Positions 36,825 through 45,493 of a stretch of DNA of 64,000 bases are shown here, piece after piece; position 1 is the stretch's first letter, and every line of letters begins with the position of its first letter. A model generated the notes under the pieces. The model was given only the letters and a program-made list of their open reading frames with translations, was not told where the DNA came from and made no database searches. Made by a program: the position numbers and the translations under genes. The DNA lies in assembly GCA_035248685.1 (NCBI GenBank), contig DATFHF010000081.1, positions 62,001 through 126,000 of the forward strand, read 5' to 3'. The stretch is from Jatrophihabitans_A sp035248685. Its GTDB lineage: Bacteria; Actinomycetota; Actinomycetes; Mycobacteriales; Jatrophihabitantaceae.

Positions 36825-37511
36825 ATGCTGCTCAACAGTCAGCCCATCGAGGGTGGCGCGAAGGTTCATCTGGCAGCGACCAATGCAACGCCTATTGCGC
36901 CGAGCGGTGTCCAGGCCCGGCTCAAGCTGATGTTCGTGCCGCCCGCCGCCGACCGGATCAAGCCGCCGGCGGCGACCAAAACCGTCGCGCTTGATGCCAA
37001 CGGCCATCCGGTCGCGGGAGTCTGGGGCGCGGCGGCGAGCGTCCTCGACGAGGTATGGCACAACGAGGAAAGCCGCTTCAGCGGTCTCAACTCCCGAGGT
37101 GTCTCGCTGCTGTCCGCGTTGTCACTGATCCTGAGCGTCCTCGGATTCTTCTCCAGCAGCGTCCTTGACCGGAGCGCCAACGGGCTGACCGGCAGCGAGA
37201 AAACCACAGCGCAGGTCGGGATCTACCTTGCCCTCGGATTTTTCGTACTCGCCGCCTTCGTGATCGTCTTCGGCGTGCTGATGCCGTCCGGCCGGGTGAT
37301 CTTCGGCGAGAACGCGATCACCAGCGGCCCGGACGAGCTGACCAAAGAGCTGATCGATGAGACGGCGTTCCGAGAGTACGGCGGCATCTACAGCACGCTC
37401 GCCAACCGCTCTTCGCGCAAGGCCTTCTGGCTGAGCTGGGCCTACCTGCTGTTCGCGCTCGCGGTGACCTGCAGTGCGGTCGCCACCGTGGTGGTCATCC
37501 AGCGCTTCTAG
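36825..37511 (+). CDS. three-helix membrane protein of effector-like architecture
   Basis: Not recognised by family. Seen: 228 residues. A polar N-terminus (1-85) ends in SVLDEVWHNEESRFSGLNSRG, a charged helix; then two helices (VSLLSALSLILSVLGFFSSS and VGIYLALGFFVLAAFVIVFGV), a ~60-residue cytoplasmic loop with ELIDETAFREYGGIYSTLANRSSRK, and a third helix (AFWLSWAYLLFALAVTCSAVATVVVI). This layout resembles membrane effectors found with CBASS and Pycsar systems, but no cyclase is nearby, so that role is only a possibility. Confidence 0.7.
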   Translation: MLLNSQPIEGGAKVHLAATNATPIAPSGVQARLKLMFVPPAADRIKPPAATKTVALDANGHPVAGVWGAAASVLDEVWHNEESRFSGLNSRGVSLLSALSLILSVLGFFSSSVLDRSANGLTGSEKTTAQVGIYLALGFFVLAAFVIVFGVLMPSGRVIFGENAITSGPDELTKELIDETAFREYGGIYSTLANRSSRKAFWLSWAYLLFALAVTCSAVATVVVIQRF

Positions 37512-37538
37512 GGCCGTGCCGGGCCGGCAAAAGGCTTG

Positions 37539-37745
37539 CTAATCGGCCAGCCGAGCGATTGCCTGCGCCCACAGGAAGAACTTGTTCGTACCCAGGTCCC
37601 TGATCGTAACGATGTTGAAGGCGGATTTGAGCGCCTCGGCATCCGCTTCGCTGACACCCTGCAGCGCTGCCACCGGCGCGGCGGCCAACTCCTCCATCGA
37701 CCGGGTCTCGTAGGCCTTGTCGAGTTTGTCAGCGATACCGGGCAT
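37539..37745 (-). CDS. small helix-hairpin-helix-like protein
   Basis: 68 residues from the ATG at 37745, with a strong GGAGG 5 nt upstream. Seen: MPGIADKLDKAYETRSMEEL, then APVAALQGVSEADAEALKSA and FNIVTIRDLG, which matches the helix-hairpin-helix pattern (gly-containing hairpin, then 'I.TI.DL') of proteins that bind DNA without sequence preference. The C-terminal helix is FLWAQAIARLAD. No partner is evident. It converges on the three-helix membrane protein. Confidence 0.72.
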   Translation of the reverse strand: MPGIADKLDKAYETRSMEELAAAPVAALQGVSEADAEALKSAFNIVTIRDLGTNKFFLWAQAIARLAD

Positions 37746-37858
37746 ATGAACCTCCGAAAGATAAGGAAGTGCTGAGGCTATACGCGCTCGCGGCCCATGC
37801 CAATAGCCGAAACTCCTCAGCTTGACCTGAAGTGCGGTTGAAGTTGCAGGGTGGTGGC

Positions 37859-38551
37859 ATGACCACGACGACAAGCTACGGCTATTCGCAGCTGGCGGAG
37901 CTGATGTCCCTGATGACCGGCGACGAGAAGCACGACCTCAGCGCCACCTCGACCCTGGACGCGATCTGGGTGCTCTACGACCAGGTGCTGCGAGTCGACC
38001 CACAGCGTCCGGACGATCCGGACCGCGACCGGTTCCTGCTTTCCAAGGGGCACGGCCCGATGGCGTACTACGCGGTGCTGGCCGCCCGCGGCTTTATCGA
38101 CATCGACGAGCTCCGAGACTTCAGCAGCCTGAATTCCCGGCTCGGCCATCACCCCGACCGGGTGCTTATCCCCGGTGTGGAGATCAGTTCGGGCTCGCTC
38201 GGGCACGGTCTCGGGTTGGCGGTCGGTACCGCACTCGGGCTGGGGCTCACCGGGCACCCGGACAGCAAGGTGGTGGTGCTGCTGGGGGACGCCGAGCTGG
38301 AAGAGGGCAGCAATGCCGAGGCGATCCAGCTGGCCGGTCGGCTCGGCCTGCACCGGTTGCTGGCCGTGGTTATCGACAATTCCTCGGCAGCTCTCGGCTG
38401 GCCCGGCGGCATCGCCCGGCGCTTTACCGAGGAGGGCTGGTCCAGTGCCGAGGTGGACGGCCGCGATCACGCCGCCCTGGCCCGGGCCTACGCCGCCGGC
38501 GCACCGGACCGACCGCACGTAGTAATCGCCCGAGTGGAAGGCAAGAACTGA
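37859..38551 (+). CDS. transketolase N-terminal subunit
   Basis: Thiamine-diphosphate-binding half of a split transketolase. Seen: 230 residues; LLSKGHGPMAYYAVLAARG, SGSLGHGLGLAVGTALG and the ThDP/Mg motif GDAELEEGSNAEA, where the usual GDG is GDA, ending in VVIDNSS. The ATG at 37859 is used. The stop overlaps the next ATG as TGATG. Whether it works in the pentose phosphate pathway or a specialised ketol transfer cannot be told. Confidence 0.92.
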   Translation: MTTTTSYGYSQLAELMSLMTGDEKHDLSATSTLDAIWVLYDQVLRVDPQRPDDPDRDRFLLSKGHGPMAYYAVLAARGFIDIDELRDFSSLNSRLGHHPDRVLIPGVEISSGSLGHGLGLAVGTALGLGLTGHPDSKVVVLLGDAELEEGSNAEAIQLAGRLGLHRLLAVVIDNSSAALGWPGGIARRFTEEGWSSAEVDGRDHAALARAYAAGAPDRPHVVIARVEGKN

Positions 38552-39468
38552 TGACCACGATGCAGTCAGTCAAAACCGAACAGCAGCGTGACCGGTTCTA
38601 CCGGATCGTCCCGCACCTGCTCGCCGAGTACCCGAATGTCGCCCTGGTGCTGGCCCAGATCGGAGTGGGCTATCTCGATCCGGTCAGCTCCGCGCCGGTT
38701 CGCGAGCGGATCATCAACGTCGGCATTCGCGAACAGCTGATGGTCGGGGTGGCCGGCGGGCTGGCGCTGACCGGGATGCGGCCGATCGTGCACACCTTCG
38801 CGCCGTTCCTGCTCGAGCGGCCGTTCGAACAGGTCAAGCTCGACCTCGGCCACCAGGACAGCGCGGCGGTGCTGGTGTCGGCAGGTGGCTCCTACGACGG
38901 GCCGGGCAGCGGGGAAACCCATTTCGGTCACCGGGATGTGGCGCTGCTGGACACCCTGCACGGCTGGACGGTGCACGTGCCTGGCCATCCGGACGAGGCG
39001 GAAACCCTGCTGCGGCATGCAATCGCCGGCGACGGCCGGGTCTACCTGCGGCTCGACCAGGCTTCGAACAGCGCCGCTCGAGACGTTTCCGACGGCCGGA
39101 TGCGGGTGTTACGCCGCGGCCGGCGGGCCAGCGTGATAGCGGTCGGACCGCTGGCCGACCGGGTGCTGGCCGCCACCGCTGACCTGGATGTGACCGTGTT
39201 GTACGCGGCCACCGTGCGTCCCTTCGATGCCGATACGCTGCGAGCCACCCTGGCCGAGCCGGATGTGCTGGTGGTCGAGCCGTACCTTCGGGGCACCTCG
39301 GTCGGCGAGGTGTCCCGGGCGCTGGCCGACCTCCGGCATCGGGTGCTCGGGCTGGGCGTCGGTCGACAGGAACTGCGCAAGTACGGCACCGCGGAGGAGC
39401 ACGATGCGCTGCACGGGCTGGACATCGCCGGGCTGCGGACGGCCATCAGCCGGTTCGTCGAGAACTAA
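38551..39468 (+). CDS. transketolase C-terminal subunit
   Basis: Pyrimidine-binding and C-terminal half of the split transketolase. Seen: 305 residues; INVGIREQLMVGVAGGLALTG carries the catalytic Glu, followed by PIVHTFAPFLLERPFEQVKLD, SYDGPGSGETHFGHRDVALL, and the C-terminal transketolase domain (about 185-305) with VLVVEPYLRGTSVGEVS. It overlaps the N-terminal subunit by one base. The pair resembles transketolase-like genes seen in secondary-metabolite or sugar clusters. Confidence 0.92.
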   Translation: MTTMQSVKTEQQRDRFYRIVPHLLAEYPNVALVLAQIGVGYLDPVSSAPVRERIINVGIREQLMVGVAGGLALTGMRPIVHTFAPFLLERPFEQVKLDLGHQDSAAVLVSAGGSYDGPGSGETHFGHRDVALLDTLHGWTVHVPGHPDEAETLLRHAIAGDGRVYLRLDQASNSAARDVSDGRMRVLRRGRRASVIAVGPLADRVLAATADLDVTVLYAATVRPFDADTLRATLAEPDVLVVEPYLRGTSVGEVSRALADLRHRVLGLGVGRQELRKYGTAEEHDALHGLDIAGLRTAISRFVEN

Positions 39469-39469
39469 G

Positions 39470-40603
39470 TCAGGTTTCCTGCCGGAACGGCTGGGTCGGC
39501 TGGGCGCCCTCGACATCGTCCGGCCGCCGGTTACGCGCCCGCACCCGCGGCAACCGGGGTAGGTCGCCGTCCCGCGGTCCGGTCCAGTCCAGTGGCGGTG
39601 CCTGCACCAGCCTGGCGATCTGGTAAGCCTGCGGCTCCCAGTTGACCCGCCAACCCTGAAAGTGCCGGTAGGCGTTGGCCGGATCGGTCTCAGCCGGAAA
39701 CCCGATAGCATCCAGGCTCTGCCAGGCGTCGAGAAACTCGGAGTAGGAGACGCTGATCGGGTTGGTCGGCAGCGGGTCCTCCACCACCGGCAGCCCGAGC
39801 GCCCGGCTGATCGCCGCCAGCGCGGACGAGCCACCGGTGATCACCAGCCGGGCCGATGCCGAGGCCTCGCTCGGAGTACGGGCCAGTTCGATCGCCGCGG
39901 CGTCCATCACCGCCATCATGCTGGTGATCCAGCTCCGCCGGGCATCCGGCGAGCGGAAGTGGACCAGGATCGGGTAGGAGCTGTGGCTCTCGGCGATATC
40001 GGCGGTCAACCTTTCCCAGTCCTGGTAGAGCGTTCCCAGCTCCGAGCGCAGGCCGGCCCACTGGTAGCGCAGCAGGATCTCCGGTCCCCAGCTGAGGTTG
40101 CCGCCGCGGCCGGCCAGCAGGCTGACCTCGGTTTCCCGCCGGTTGAACGCCCCGTACAGCGTCGGCAGGTAGCTGATCAACAGCGCGATCAACAGCGGTC
40201 CACTGCCGGCCGAGACGAAGGCCAGCACGGTCGGCACGCCACCGGCCGGAACCGAGAATCCCAAGGTGAACAGGCTGGATCCGGCCTCGCGCAGGGCAGC
40301 CGCGGCACGCAGATGGCCCAGGCCGTAGAACATCAGCCCGTAGCCCAACCAAAACATCATCAGCCAGAACGGGACGAGCGAGACCATCACCACCGAGGCC
40401 ACCGGCGCGAGCAGCGCGTCCCGGGCCTGGTAGGGCAGCTTGCGGGCCAGCGCATCCACCGGCGCGCGCACCAGCGAAATCCAGCCGGAGTAGAGGATCG
40501 CCCGCCGGGTCGGCCGGGCCACTACCAGGGTCAGCAGCGCCACCCGCCAGACCGCGATCACCAGCCAGGCCCCGGCGACCCAGGCGATAACGTCCACCAG
40601 CAC
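39470..40603 (-). CDS. ion-channel-like membrane protein with cytoplasmic domain
   Basis: Tentative. Seen: 377 residues; a first helix (VIAWVAGAWLVIAVWRVALLTLVV), a hydrophobic stretch at 68-95 (VASVVMVSLVPFWLMMFWLG), then GSSLFTLGFSVPAG, which sits where a K+ channel pore loop (TVGYGD) would be, and an outer helix (LLIALLISYLPTLYGAF). A ~230-residue cytoplasmic domain follows (HFRSPDARRSWITSMMAVMD, FQGWRVNWEPQAY). The filter-like TLGF lacks the usual GYGD ending, so conduction or ion choice is uncertain. Start GTG at 40603. Confidence 0.55.
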   Translation of the reverse strand: MLVDVIAWVAGAWLVIAVWRVALLTLVVARPTRRAILYSGWISLVRAPVDALARKLPYQARDALLAPVASVVMVSLVPFWLMMFWLGYGLMFYGLGHLRAAAALREAGSSLFTLGFSVPAGGVPTVLAFVSAGSGPLLIALLISYLPTLYGAFNRRETEVSLLAGRGGNLSWGPEILLRYQWAGLRSELGTLYQDWERLTADIAESHSSYPILVHFRSPDARRSWITSMMAVMDAAAIELARTPSEASASARLVITGGSSALAAISRALGLPVVEDPLPTNPISVSYSEFLDAWQSLDAIGFPAETDPANAYRHFQGWRVNWEPQAYQIARLVQAPPLDWTGPRDGDLPRLPRVRARNRRPDDVEGAQPTQPFRQET

Positions 40604-40634
40604 AGACTAAGGACAGCGGCCCGGGTGATCGGGG

Positions 40635-42161
40635 TCAGGCCGGGATTTCTTCGCCGCCCTCGGGTGATTCGCTCGGGTTTTGGACGGCGTGGATGGCCCG
40701 TTCGGCGTGCGGTGTGAGCCGCAGGATGTGCTGGTAGCCGAACAGGGTCGGCCGGGCCCGAACCAGCGCGCCGTCCACTCGCCGTATCCAGCGCAGCGCC
40801 CGGGACGGGCTGGGGTCGGTTATGACTCCGAGCGGCAGGCCGGTGGCGACCTCGTCCAGGATGTCGAAGCCGGCTGCCCGGACGGTGCGCCGCAGCGTCG
40901 AACGGGTGAAGAACCGCAAGTGGGTGTTGTCGAGGATCCCTCGACGGTCATAGCCGAAAGTGCCGGTGGCAACCCGAATGCGTGGATACCAGTGGCCGAA
41001 ATTCGGCACCGACAGCAGCACCTGCCCGCCGGGCCGCAGCACCTGCCGCAGCTGGCGCAATAGCGCGCTGGGATGGGACAGGTGCTCGATGATGTCGCCG
41101 GCCACCACCACGTCGAACCGGTTCCCGATCCCCGGCGGCAGGCCGCGTTCCAGATCGGCGACCAGGAATCGGTCGGTGCGTTCACGCACCCCGGGCAGCT
41201 CGAGCTGGTCCACTCCGGTCACGTGGTGCCCGGCAGCCCGAGCCCGTTCCGCGAACAGGCCGCCCGAGCAGCCGACGTCCAGGATCTTCGACGGCGGCAT
41301 CGCGGCCAGCATGTCCAGCATCGCGGCGTGCGAGGAGCCATCGCCCTCCTTGAACTCGTACTCCTGCTCCGGGGTGACCCAATCGTGGGTACCGAAGCCC
41401 TTGGTAGCAAGCTTGAACTGCACCACATCGCGGACCACGTCTCGGGCGTAGCGCAGGCCGTTGACGTAGCAGATCTCGTCGCCGTAGTAGGTAGGAATCG
41501 GGATCTCGACGATCCGGCCGCCGTGCCGCACCAGCTGGGCGATGATCTGGGTGTCGAAGTCGAAGCCGTCGCTGTTGGCCTCGAACGGTAGCTGCGCGAG
41601 CACGTGCGTGTCGTAGGCCCGGTAGCCGGAGTGGAACTCGGTCAGCTGGGTGCCGAGCACCCGATTCTCGAATCGGGTCAGGATCCGGTTGCCCAGTCGC
41701 TTGTACAGCGGCATCCCGCCGGCCTTGGCCGCGCCCCGGTGCATCATCCGGGAGCCGAACACCGCGGCCGGACGGTCGTGCTCGAACGGCGCCACCATGT
41801 CCGGCAACCGTTCGGGGGCGTACTGACCGTCGCCGTGCAGCAGCACCACCACGTCCAGGCCGTGCTCGATGGCCAGTCGGTAGGCGGCCTTCTGGTTGCC
41901 GCCGTAACCCAGGTTCTTGGTATGCCGGACGATGGTGGTCTTGATGGACTCGGCCCGCGCGCCCCACCGGCGGGCGTGGTCGAAGGTCTCGTCGTGGCTG
42001 GCGTCGTCGGAGATGATGATCTCGGCGATCCGGGGCAGGAGTTCGGCCGGTATCCGATCCAACGTGGCCGCCAGCGTGGACGCGGCGTTGTAGGCGACCA
42101 CCACGATGCCGATCCGCGGCGGCGAGTCCGATCGTGCGGCTGGTCCTGATCCGTCCGCCAC
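40635..42161 (-). CDS. glycosyltransferase family 2 - methyltransferase fusion
   Basis: Two-domain enzyme. Residues ~15-240: GT-A fold GT2 domain, RIGIVVVAYNAASTLAATLD, ISDDASHDET, LHGDGQYAPERLPDM, like dolichol-phosphate/undecaprenyl-phosphate sugar transferases. Residues ~290-470: class I SAM methyltransferase with the glycine motif ILDVGCSGGLFAERARAAG and DVVVAGDIIEHLSHPSALL. The GTG at 42161 is chosen because GGAGG (plus-strand 42170-42174) lies 8 nt before it; the frame is open to 42248. Probably adds and methylates a sugar on a lipid or cell-wall glycan (inference). Confidence 0.88.
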   Translation of the reverse strand: MADGSGPAARSDSPPRIGIVVVAYNAASTLAATLDRIPAELLPRIAEIIISDDASHDETFDHARRWGARAESIKTTIVRHTKNLGYGGNQKAAYRLAIEHGLDVVVLLHGDGQYAPERLPDMVAPFEHDRPAAVFGSRMMHRGAAKAGGMPLYKRLGNRILTRFENRVLGTQLTEFHSGYRAYDTHVLAQLPFEANSDGFDFDTQIIAQLVRHGGRIVEIPIPTYYGDEICYVNGLRYARDVVRDVVQFKLATKGFGTHDWVTPEQEYEFKEGDGSSHAAMLDMLAAMPPSKILDVGCSGGLFAERARAAGHHVTGVDQLELPGVRERTDRFLVADLERGLPPGIGNRFDVVVAGDIIEHLSHPSALLRQLRQVLRPGGQVLLSVPNFGHWYPRIRVATGTFGYDRRGILDNTHLRFFTRSTLRRTVRAAGFDILDEVATGLPLGVITDPSPSRALRWIRRVDGALVRARPTLFGYQHILRLTPHAERAIHAVQNPSESPEGGEEIPA

Positions 42162-42236
42162 GTTGCTCACCTCCGGTCGTCCTAGATCGCCCGGCGCGCG
42201 GCCGGTCACTGCCATCACGCTAGCCGAGGGCTGTTC

Positions 42237-42242
42237 TAAGCT
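42237..42242 (+). promoter_or_regulatory. leaderless -10 element (TAAGCT)
   Basis: TAAGCT ends 6 nt before the GTG at 42249. Placing the divergent gene's start at 42161 leaves room for this promoter. Confidence 0.45.
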
Positions 42243-42248
42243 CGGCAC

Positions 42249-43604
42249 GTGCCAGTCACCCGCGTGCTCATGCTCGCCGGGATAAGGCGATTCGGTCCGG
42301 GGATCGCCGCGGTGCTGGCCTGGTCGCTGATCGGGCTGGGCAACGCGGTCCGGTACGGGGTGTACACGCCGCTGGCCATCGTCCTCGTAAGCGCCGGCAT
42401 GCTCGCGCTGACCGCCGCGGTGGTCGGGCTGCGAGCCCGTCCTCGGCCCCGGCTCGGCCGGTTCGGGCTGCTGGTGGCCAGCCTGGTCGCGCTCTGCTCG
42501 ACCGTGCTGTCGCCGGCCGAACGCTACGCCCGGGGCAGCGCCGAGACCTGGTCACATGGCCTGCTGATCGCCGCCGCGATCGGACTGCTGGTGCTGGCGG
42601 TGCTGCCGCTGAAGCTGCGTTGGCTGCAATACATAGTGCTCGGGCTGGTGGGGTTGGCCGGGGTGGCCGGCATCCGAGCCACCCCGCATCCGACCATCGA
42701 CGACTGGCACATCCTGCAGGGCTCGGCGCACGCGCTGCTGCACGGGCACAACATTTACGGCCACGCCTGGCCGGGGTCGGACGGTCACCTGCTGCCGTAC
42801 CTGCCGGGTTCGGCGGTGCTGCTGGCACCGTTCTACCTGGTGCTATCCGACGTCCGGTACGGCCTGCTGCTGGCGATGCTGGTGGCCGCGGTCCTGGTCG
42901 GGCAGCTCTCCCGCGGTCGGCATCGGCGGCAGCTGCTGGTGTTGTCCGGCCTGATCCTGTTGCAGCCTTGGGTGCTCTACCTGGTCGAACAGTCCTGGCC
43001 GGAGCCGCTGCTGCTCGCGCTGGTCGCCGGCATGGTCTGGGCCGGCCTGCGCGGTCGGGGAGTGCTGGCGGTGCTGTGCTTTGCGGCGGCGCTGGCCACC
43101 AAGCAGCACGCGGTGATCATGGTGCCGTTGGCGGTGCTGTGGCCGGCGTTCGGGCTGCGCCGCACGATCTATTCGGTGCTGGCCGCCGGCGTTTTCACCG
43201 CCGGTTGGGTGCTGGCCGACCCGCACCGGTTCGTGCAGGGCGCGATCAGCTACAACCTGCGGTTGCCACCCCGGCATGACTCGCTGTCGCTGTTCACCAC
43301 CGCGATCCGGTCCGGGCACACCCCATCGTTCGCGGTGGTTCCGGTGCTGATGCTGGTCGCGTTGCTGCTCGCATGGTGGCTTTTGCCGCGGACCGCGACC
43401 GGGTTCATCCTCGGCTCGGCCTGGCTGCTCGGTGTTTTCAACCTGCTGAACAAGCAATCCTTCTTCAACGAATGGTCTTTCGTGATCGGACTGATCGTGA
43501 TCGGGCTGGCCAGCATGGCGGTCGAGCAGCGGCCACTAGCCGAGCCGGCGCTGGTGGCTCGGCTGGCCGACCGGTTCGACAATCTTCAGCGACCGGCGGC
43601 GTAG
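42249..43604 (+). CDS. polytopic membrane protein, GT-C/DUF2029-like
   Basis: Likely membrane glycosyltransferase using a polyprenyl-phosphate sugar, by resemblance to GT-C and GT87 (mannosyltransferase) layouts. Seen: 451 residues and about eleven hydrophobic helices; the soluble loop after the fourth or fifth helix has PHPTIDDWHILQGSAHALLH and NIYGHAW, the usual position of the catalytic acid (Asp-Asp); ALATKQHAVIMVPLAVLWPA is also typical of the group. The divergent neighbour is a GT2-methyltransferase, so both may act on one glycan. Confidence 0.72.
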   Translation: MPVTRVLMLAGIRRFGPGIAAVLAWSLIGLGNAVRYGVYTPLAIVLVSAGMLALTAAVVGLRARPRPRLGRFGLLVASLVALCSTVLSPAERYARGSAETWSHGLLIAAAIGLLVLAVLPLKLRWLQYIVLGLVGLAGVAGIRATPHPTIDDWHILQGSAHALLHGHNIYGHAWPGSDGHLLPYLPGSAVLLAPFYLVLSDVRYGLLLAMLVAAVLVGQLSRGRHRRQLLVLSGLILLQPWVLYLVEQSWPEPLLLALVAGMVWAGLRGRGVLAVLCFAAALATKQHAVIMVPLAVLWPAFGLRRTIYSVLAAGVFTAGWVLADPHRFVQGAISYNLRLPPRHDSLSLFTTAIRSGHTPSFAVVPVLMLVALLLAWWLLPRTATGFILGSAWLLGVFNLLNKQSFFNEWSFVIGLIVIGLASMAVEQRPLAEPALVARLADRFDNLQRPAA

Positions 43605-45373
43605 CCGTAACCGCCGCGCGGATTGGCCGCCGCACGCAGAAAACCGGTGGCCGGATCGATGCCGGCCGCGCTGAGCCGACCGAGCGTCCAGCCGCCGGCG
43701 ACGGTAATCCGGTGCCCACGTCGGCGCAGTTCGGCGAGCACCTCCGCCGGTATCCGAGCCTCGCACAGCAGGCCGGCGGGCTCGGCCAGCCGCGGCCAGA
43801 ACGAGCTCGGAAAGTGCGTGCTATGCAGCATCGGCGCGTCGATAGCCTGCTGCAAGCTCAGCCCGAAGTGCACGTGCGCCAGGAAGAACAGCAACGACCA
43901 CTGGTCCTGCTGGTCGCCGCCCGGCGTGCCGAAGGCCAGGTAGGGACGGCCGTCCCGCAAGGCCAGGGACGGGCTGAGCGTGGTGCGCGGCCTGATTCGC
44001 GGGCGCAGTGACGAGGCGAAGCCCGGTTGCAGCCAGGCCATCTGGGCCCGGCTGCCCAGCGCGAAGCCCAGTCCGGCGATGGTCGGTGAGCTTTGCAGCC
44101 AGCCGCCGCTCGGGGTGGCCGAGATGTGCATGCCGAACCGGTCCACCACGTCCAGATGGCAGGTGTCACCTCGGGTATCGCCCAACGCGTCAACCGTCGG
44201 CTCGCCGGCACCCGGATCTGCTTGTGCTGCCTGGGGAAACTCCGGCAGCGCAGGTTGCCGGCCGGCCGGCGCTCCGGGCCGCAACTCGGTGGAGGCGGTC
44301 GAGGAGATCAGGGCCCGCCGGTCGGCCGCATACCCGGCCGACAGCAGGTCGGCCATCGGCACGTCCACCGCATCGGGGTCGCCGTACCAGGCCTCCCGGT
44401 CGGCGAAGGCGAGCTTGACCGCCTCGACGACGGTATGGATGTAGTCGGCCGACAGGTGGCCGGCCGCGGTCAGGTCGAAGCCGGCCAGCAGCGCCAGTTG
44501 TTGCAGGAACACCGGCCCCTGACCCCACGGCCCGGTCTTGCACACGGTGTAGCCGCCGTAGTCCAGCGTCACCGGATCCTCCACCGGGCACTCCCAGGAC
44601 GCCAGGTCGTGGCCGGTCAGCACCCCGGCATGCGGTTCGCCCGAGCTGTCCCGGACCGCGTGCCTGCAGTGCGCCTCGATCGTCTCGGCGACGAAGCCGG
44701 TGTAGAACTGCTGCCGAGCGGCCTCGATCTCGCCATCCCGGCCAACGCCCGGCGCCTCACTGCGCTCGAGCAGGGTGCGCCAGGTCGTGGCCAACTCCGG
44801 GTTGCGGATCCGCGAGCCCGGTTCGGGTGCGACGCCACCGACCAACCAAGTCTCGGCCGAGTGCGGCCAGTCCCGGACGAAGGTGCCGGCCACCGCCTCG
44901 ATGGTCGCCGCCATCGCCGGCAGCACCGGAAAGCCGGTCTCGGCATAGTGGATCGCCGGCTCCAGCACGTCCCGCAGCCGCCAACTGCCCCAGCGTTGCA
45001 GCAACAGCAGCCATGCCCCGAACGCGCCCGGCACGGTGGCGGCCAGCAATCCGGTGCCGGGCACCAGGTGCAGTCCCTCGTCCCGGTAGTGCTCGATGGT
45101 CGCGCCGGCCGGCGTCACGCCCTGCCCGGCGATCACTCGCACCGCCTGCTCGGTGGGATCCCACAGCAGGATCGGCACCTCGCCGCCAGGGCCGTTGAGG
45201 TGCGGTTCGACTACCTGAAGCACGAAGCCGGTGGCCACCGCGGCGTCGGTGGCGTTGCCACCCCGTTCCAGCACGCTCATGCCGACCGCGGTGGCCAGCC
45301 AGTGTGTGCTGGCCACCATGCCGAAGTCGCCGCGCAGGTCGGGCCGGGTGGTGAAGGCAGGGGTGGTCGGCAC
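43586..45373 (-). CDS. gamma-glutamyltransferase family protein
   Basis: Ntn-hydrolase of the gamma-glutamyltranspeptidase superfamily, of the YwrD-like branch. Seen: 595 residues; GMVASTHWLATAVGMSVLERGGNATDAAVA at the start (conserved part GGNATDAAVA), LNGPGGEVPILLW, and the autocleavage site before Thr in GDTCHLDVVD, followed by SATPSGGWLQSSPTIAG. No signal peptide is seen, so it is probably cytoplasmic. The GTG at 45373 has TAGGGT 7 nt upstream; an earlier GTG at 45445 is possible. Substrate unknown. Its 3' end overlaps the convergent gene by 19 bases. Confidence 0.9.
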   Translation of the reverse strand: MPTTPAFTTRPDLRGDFGMVASTHWLATAVGMSVLERGGNATDAAVATGFVLQVVEPHLNGPGGEVPILLWDPTEQAVRVIAGQGVTPAGATIEHYRDEGLHLVPGTGLLAATVPGAFGAWLLLLQRWGSWRLRDVLEPAIHYAETGFPVLPAMAATIEAVAGTFVRDWPHSAETWLVGGVAPEPGSRIRNPELATTWRTLLERSEAPGVGRDGEIEAARQQFYTGFVAETIEAHCRHAVRDSSGEPHAGVLTGHDLASWECPVEDPVTLDYGGYTVCKTGPWGQGPVFLQQLALLAGFDLTAAGHLSADYIHTVVEAVKLAFADREAWYGDPDAVDVPMADLLSAGYAADRRALISSTASTELRPGAPAGRQPALPEFPQAAQADPGAGEPTVDALGDTRGDTCHLDVVDRFGMHISATPSGGWLQSSPTIAGLGFALGSRAQMAWLQPGFASSLRPRIRPRTTLSPSLALRDGRPYLAFGTPGGDQQDQWSLLFFLAHVHFGLSLQQAIDAPMLHSTHFPSSFWPRLAEPAGLLCEARIPAEVLAELRRRGHRITVAGGWTLGRLSAAGIDPATGFLRAAANPRGGYGYAAGR

Positions 45374-45380
45374 GTCCTCG

Positions 45381-45386
45381 ACCCTA
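45381..45386 (-). promoter_or_regulatory. leaderless -10 element (TAGGGT, minus strand)
   Basis: TAGGGT on the minus strand ends 7 nt before the GTG at 45373, favouring that start for the gamma-glutamyltransferase gene. Confidence 0.4.
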
Positions 45387-45493
45387 GGTGATCGCAGCGG
45401 CGTAGCTGGAATGCCCAGTCGGCCTTCGGTGTCTTCCCTGCGCACCCGGGCAGGGCTACCGTCGTGCGATCACGACGCCCGAGGGGGTATGCG

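Noticed and set aside
44160..44180. GDTC in place of GTTH at the gamma-glutamyltransferase cleavage site as a sign of inactivity
   Set aside because: The catalytic Thr is kept, and GDT-HLDVVD followed by SATPSGGWLQSSP is, as far as I recall, normal for this branch of the family.
44093..45391. 432-codon plus-strand frame over the gamma-glutamyltransferase gene
   Set aside because: Antisense shadow with Arg/His/Gln-rich composition and no motifs.
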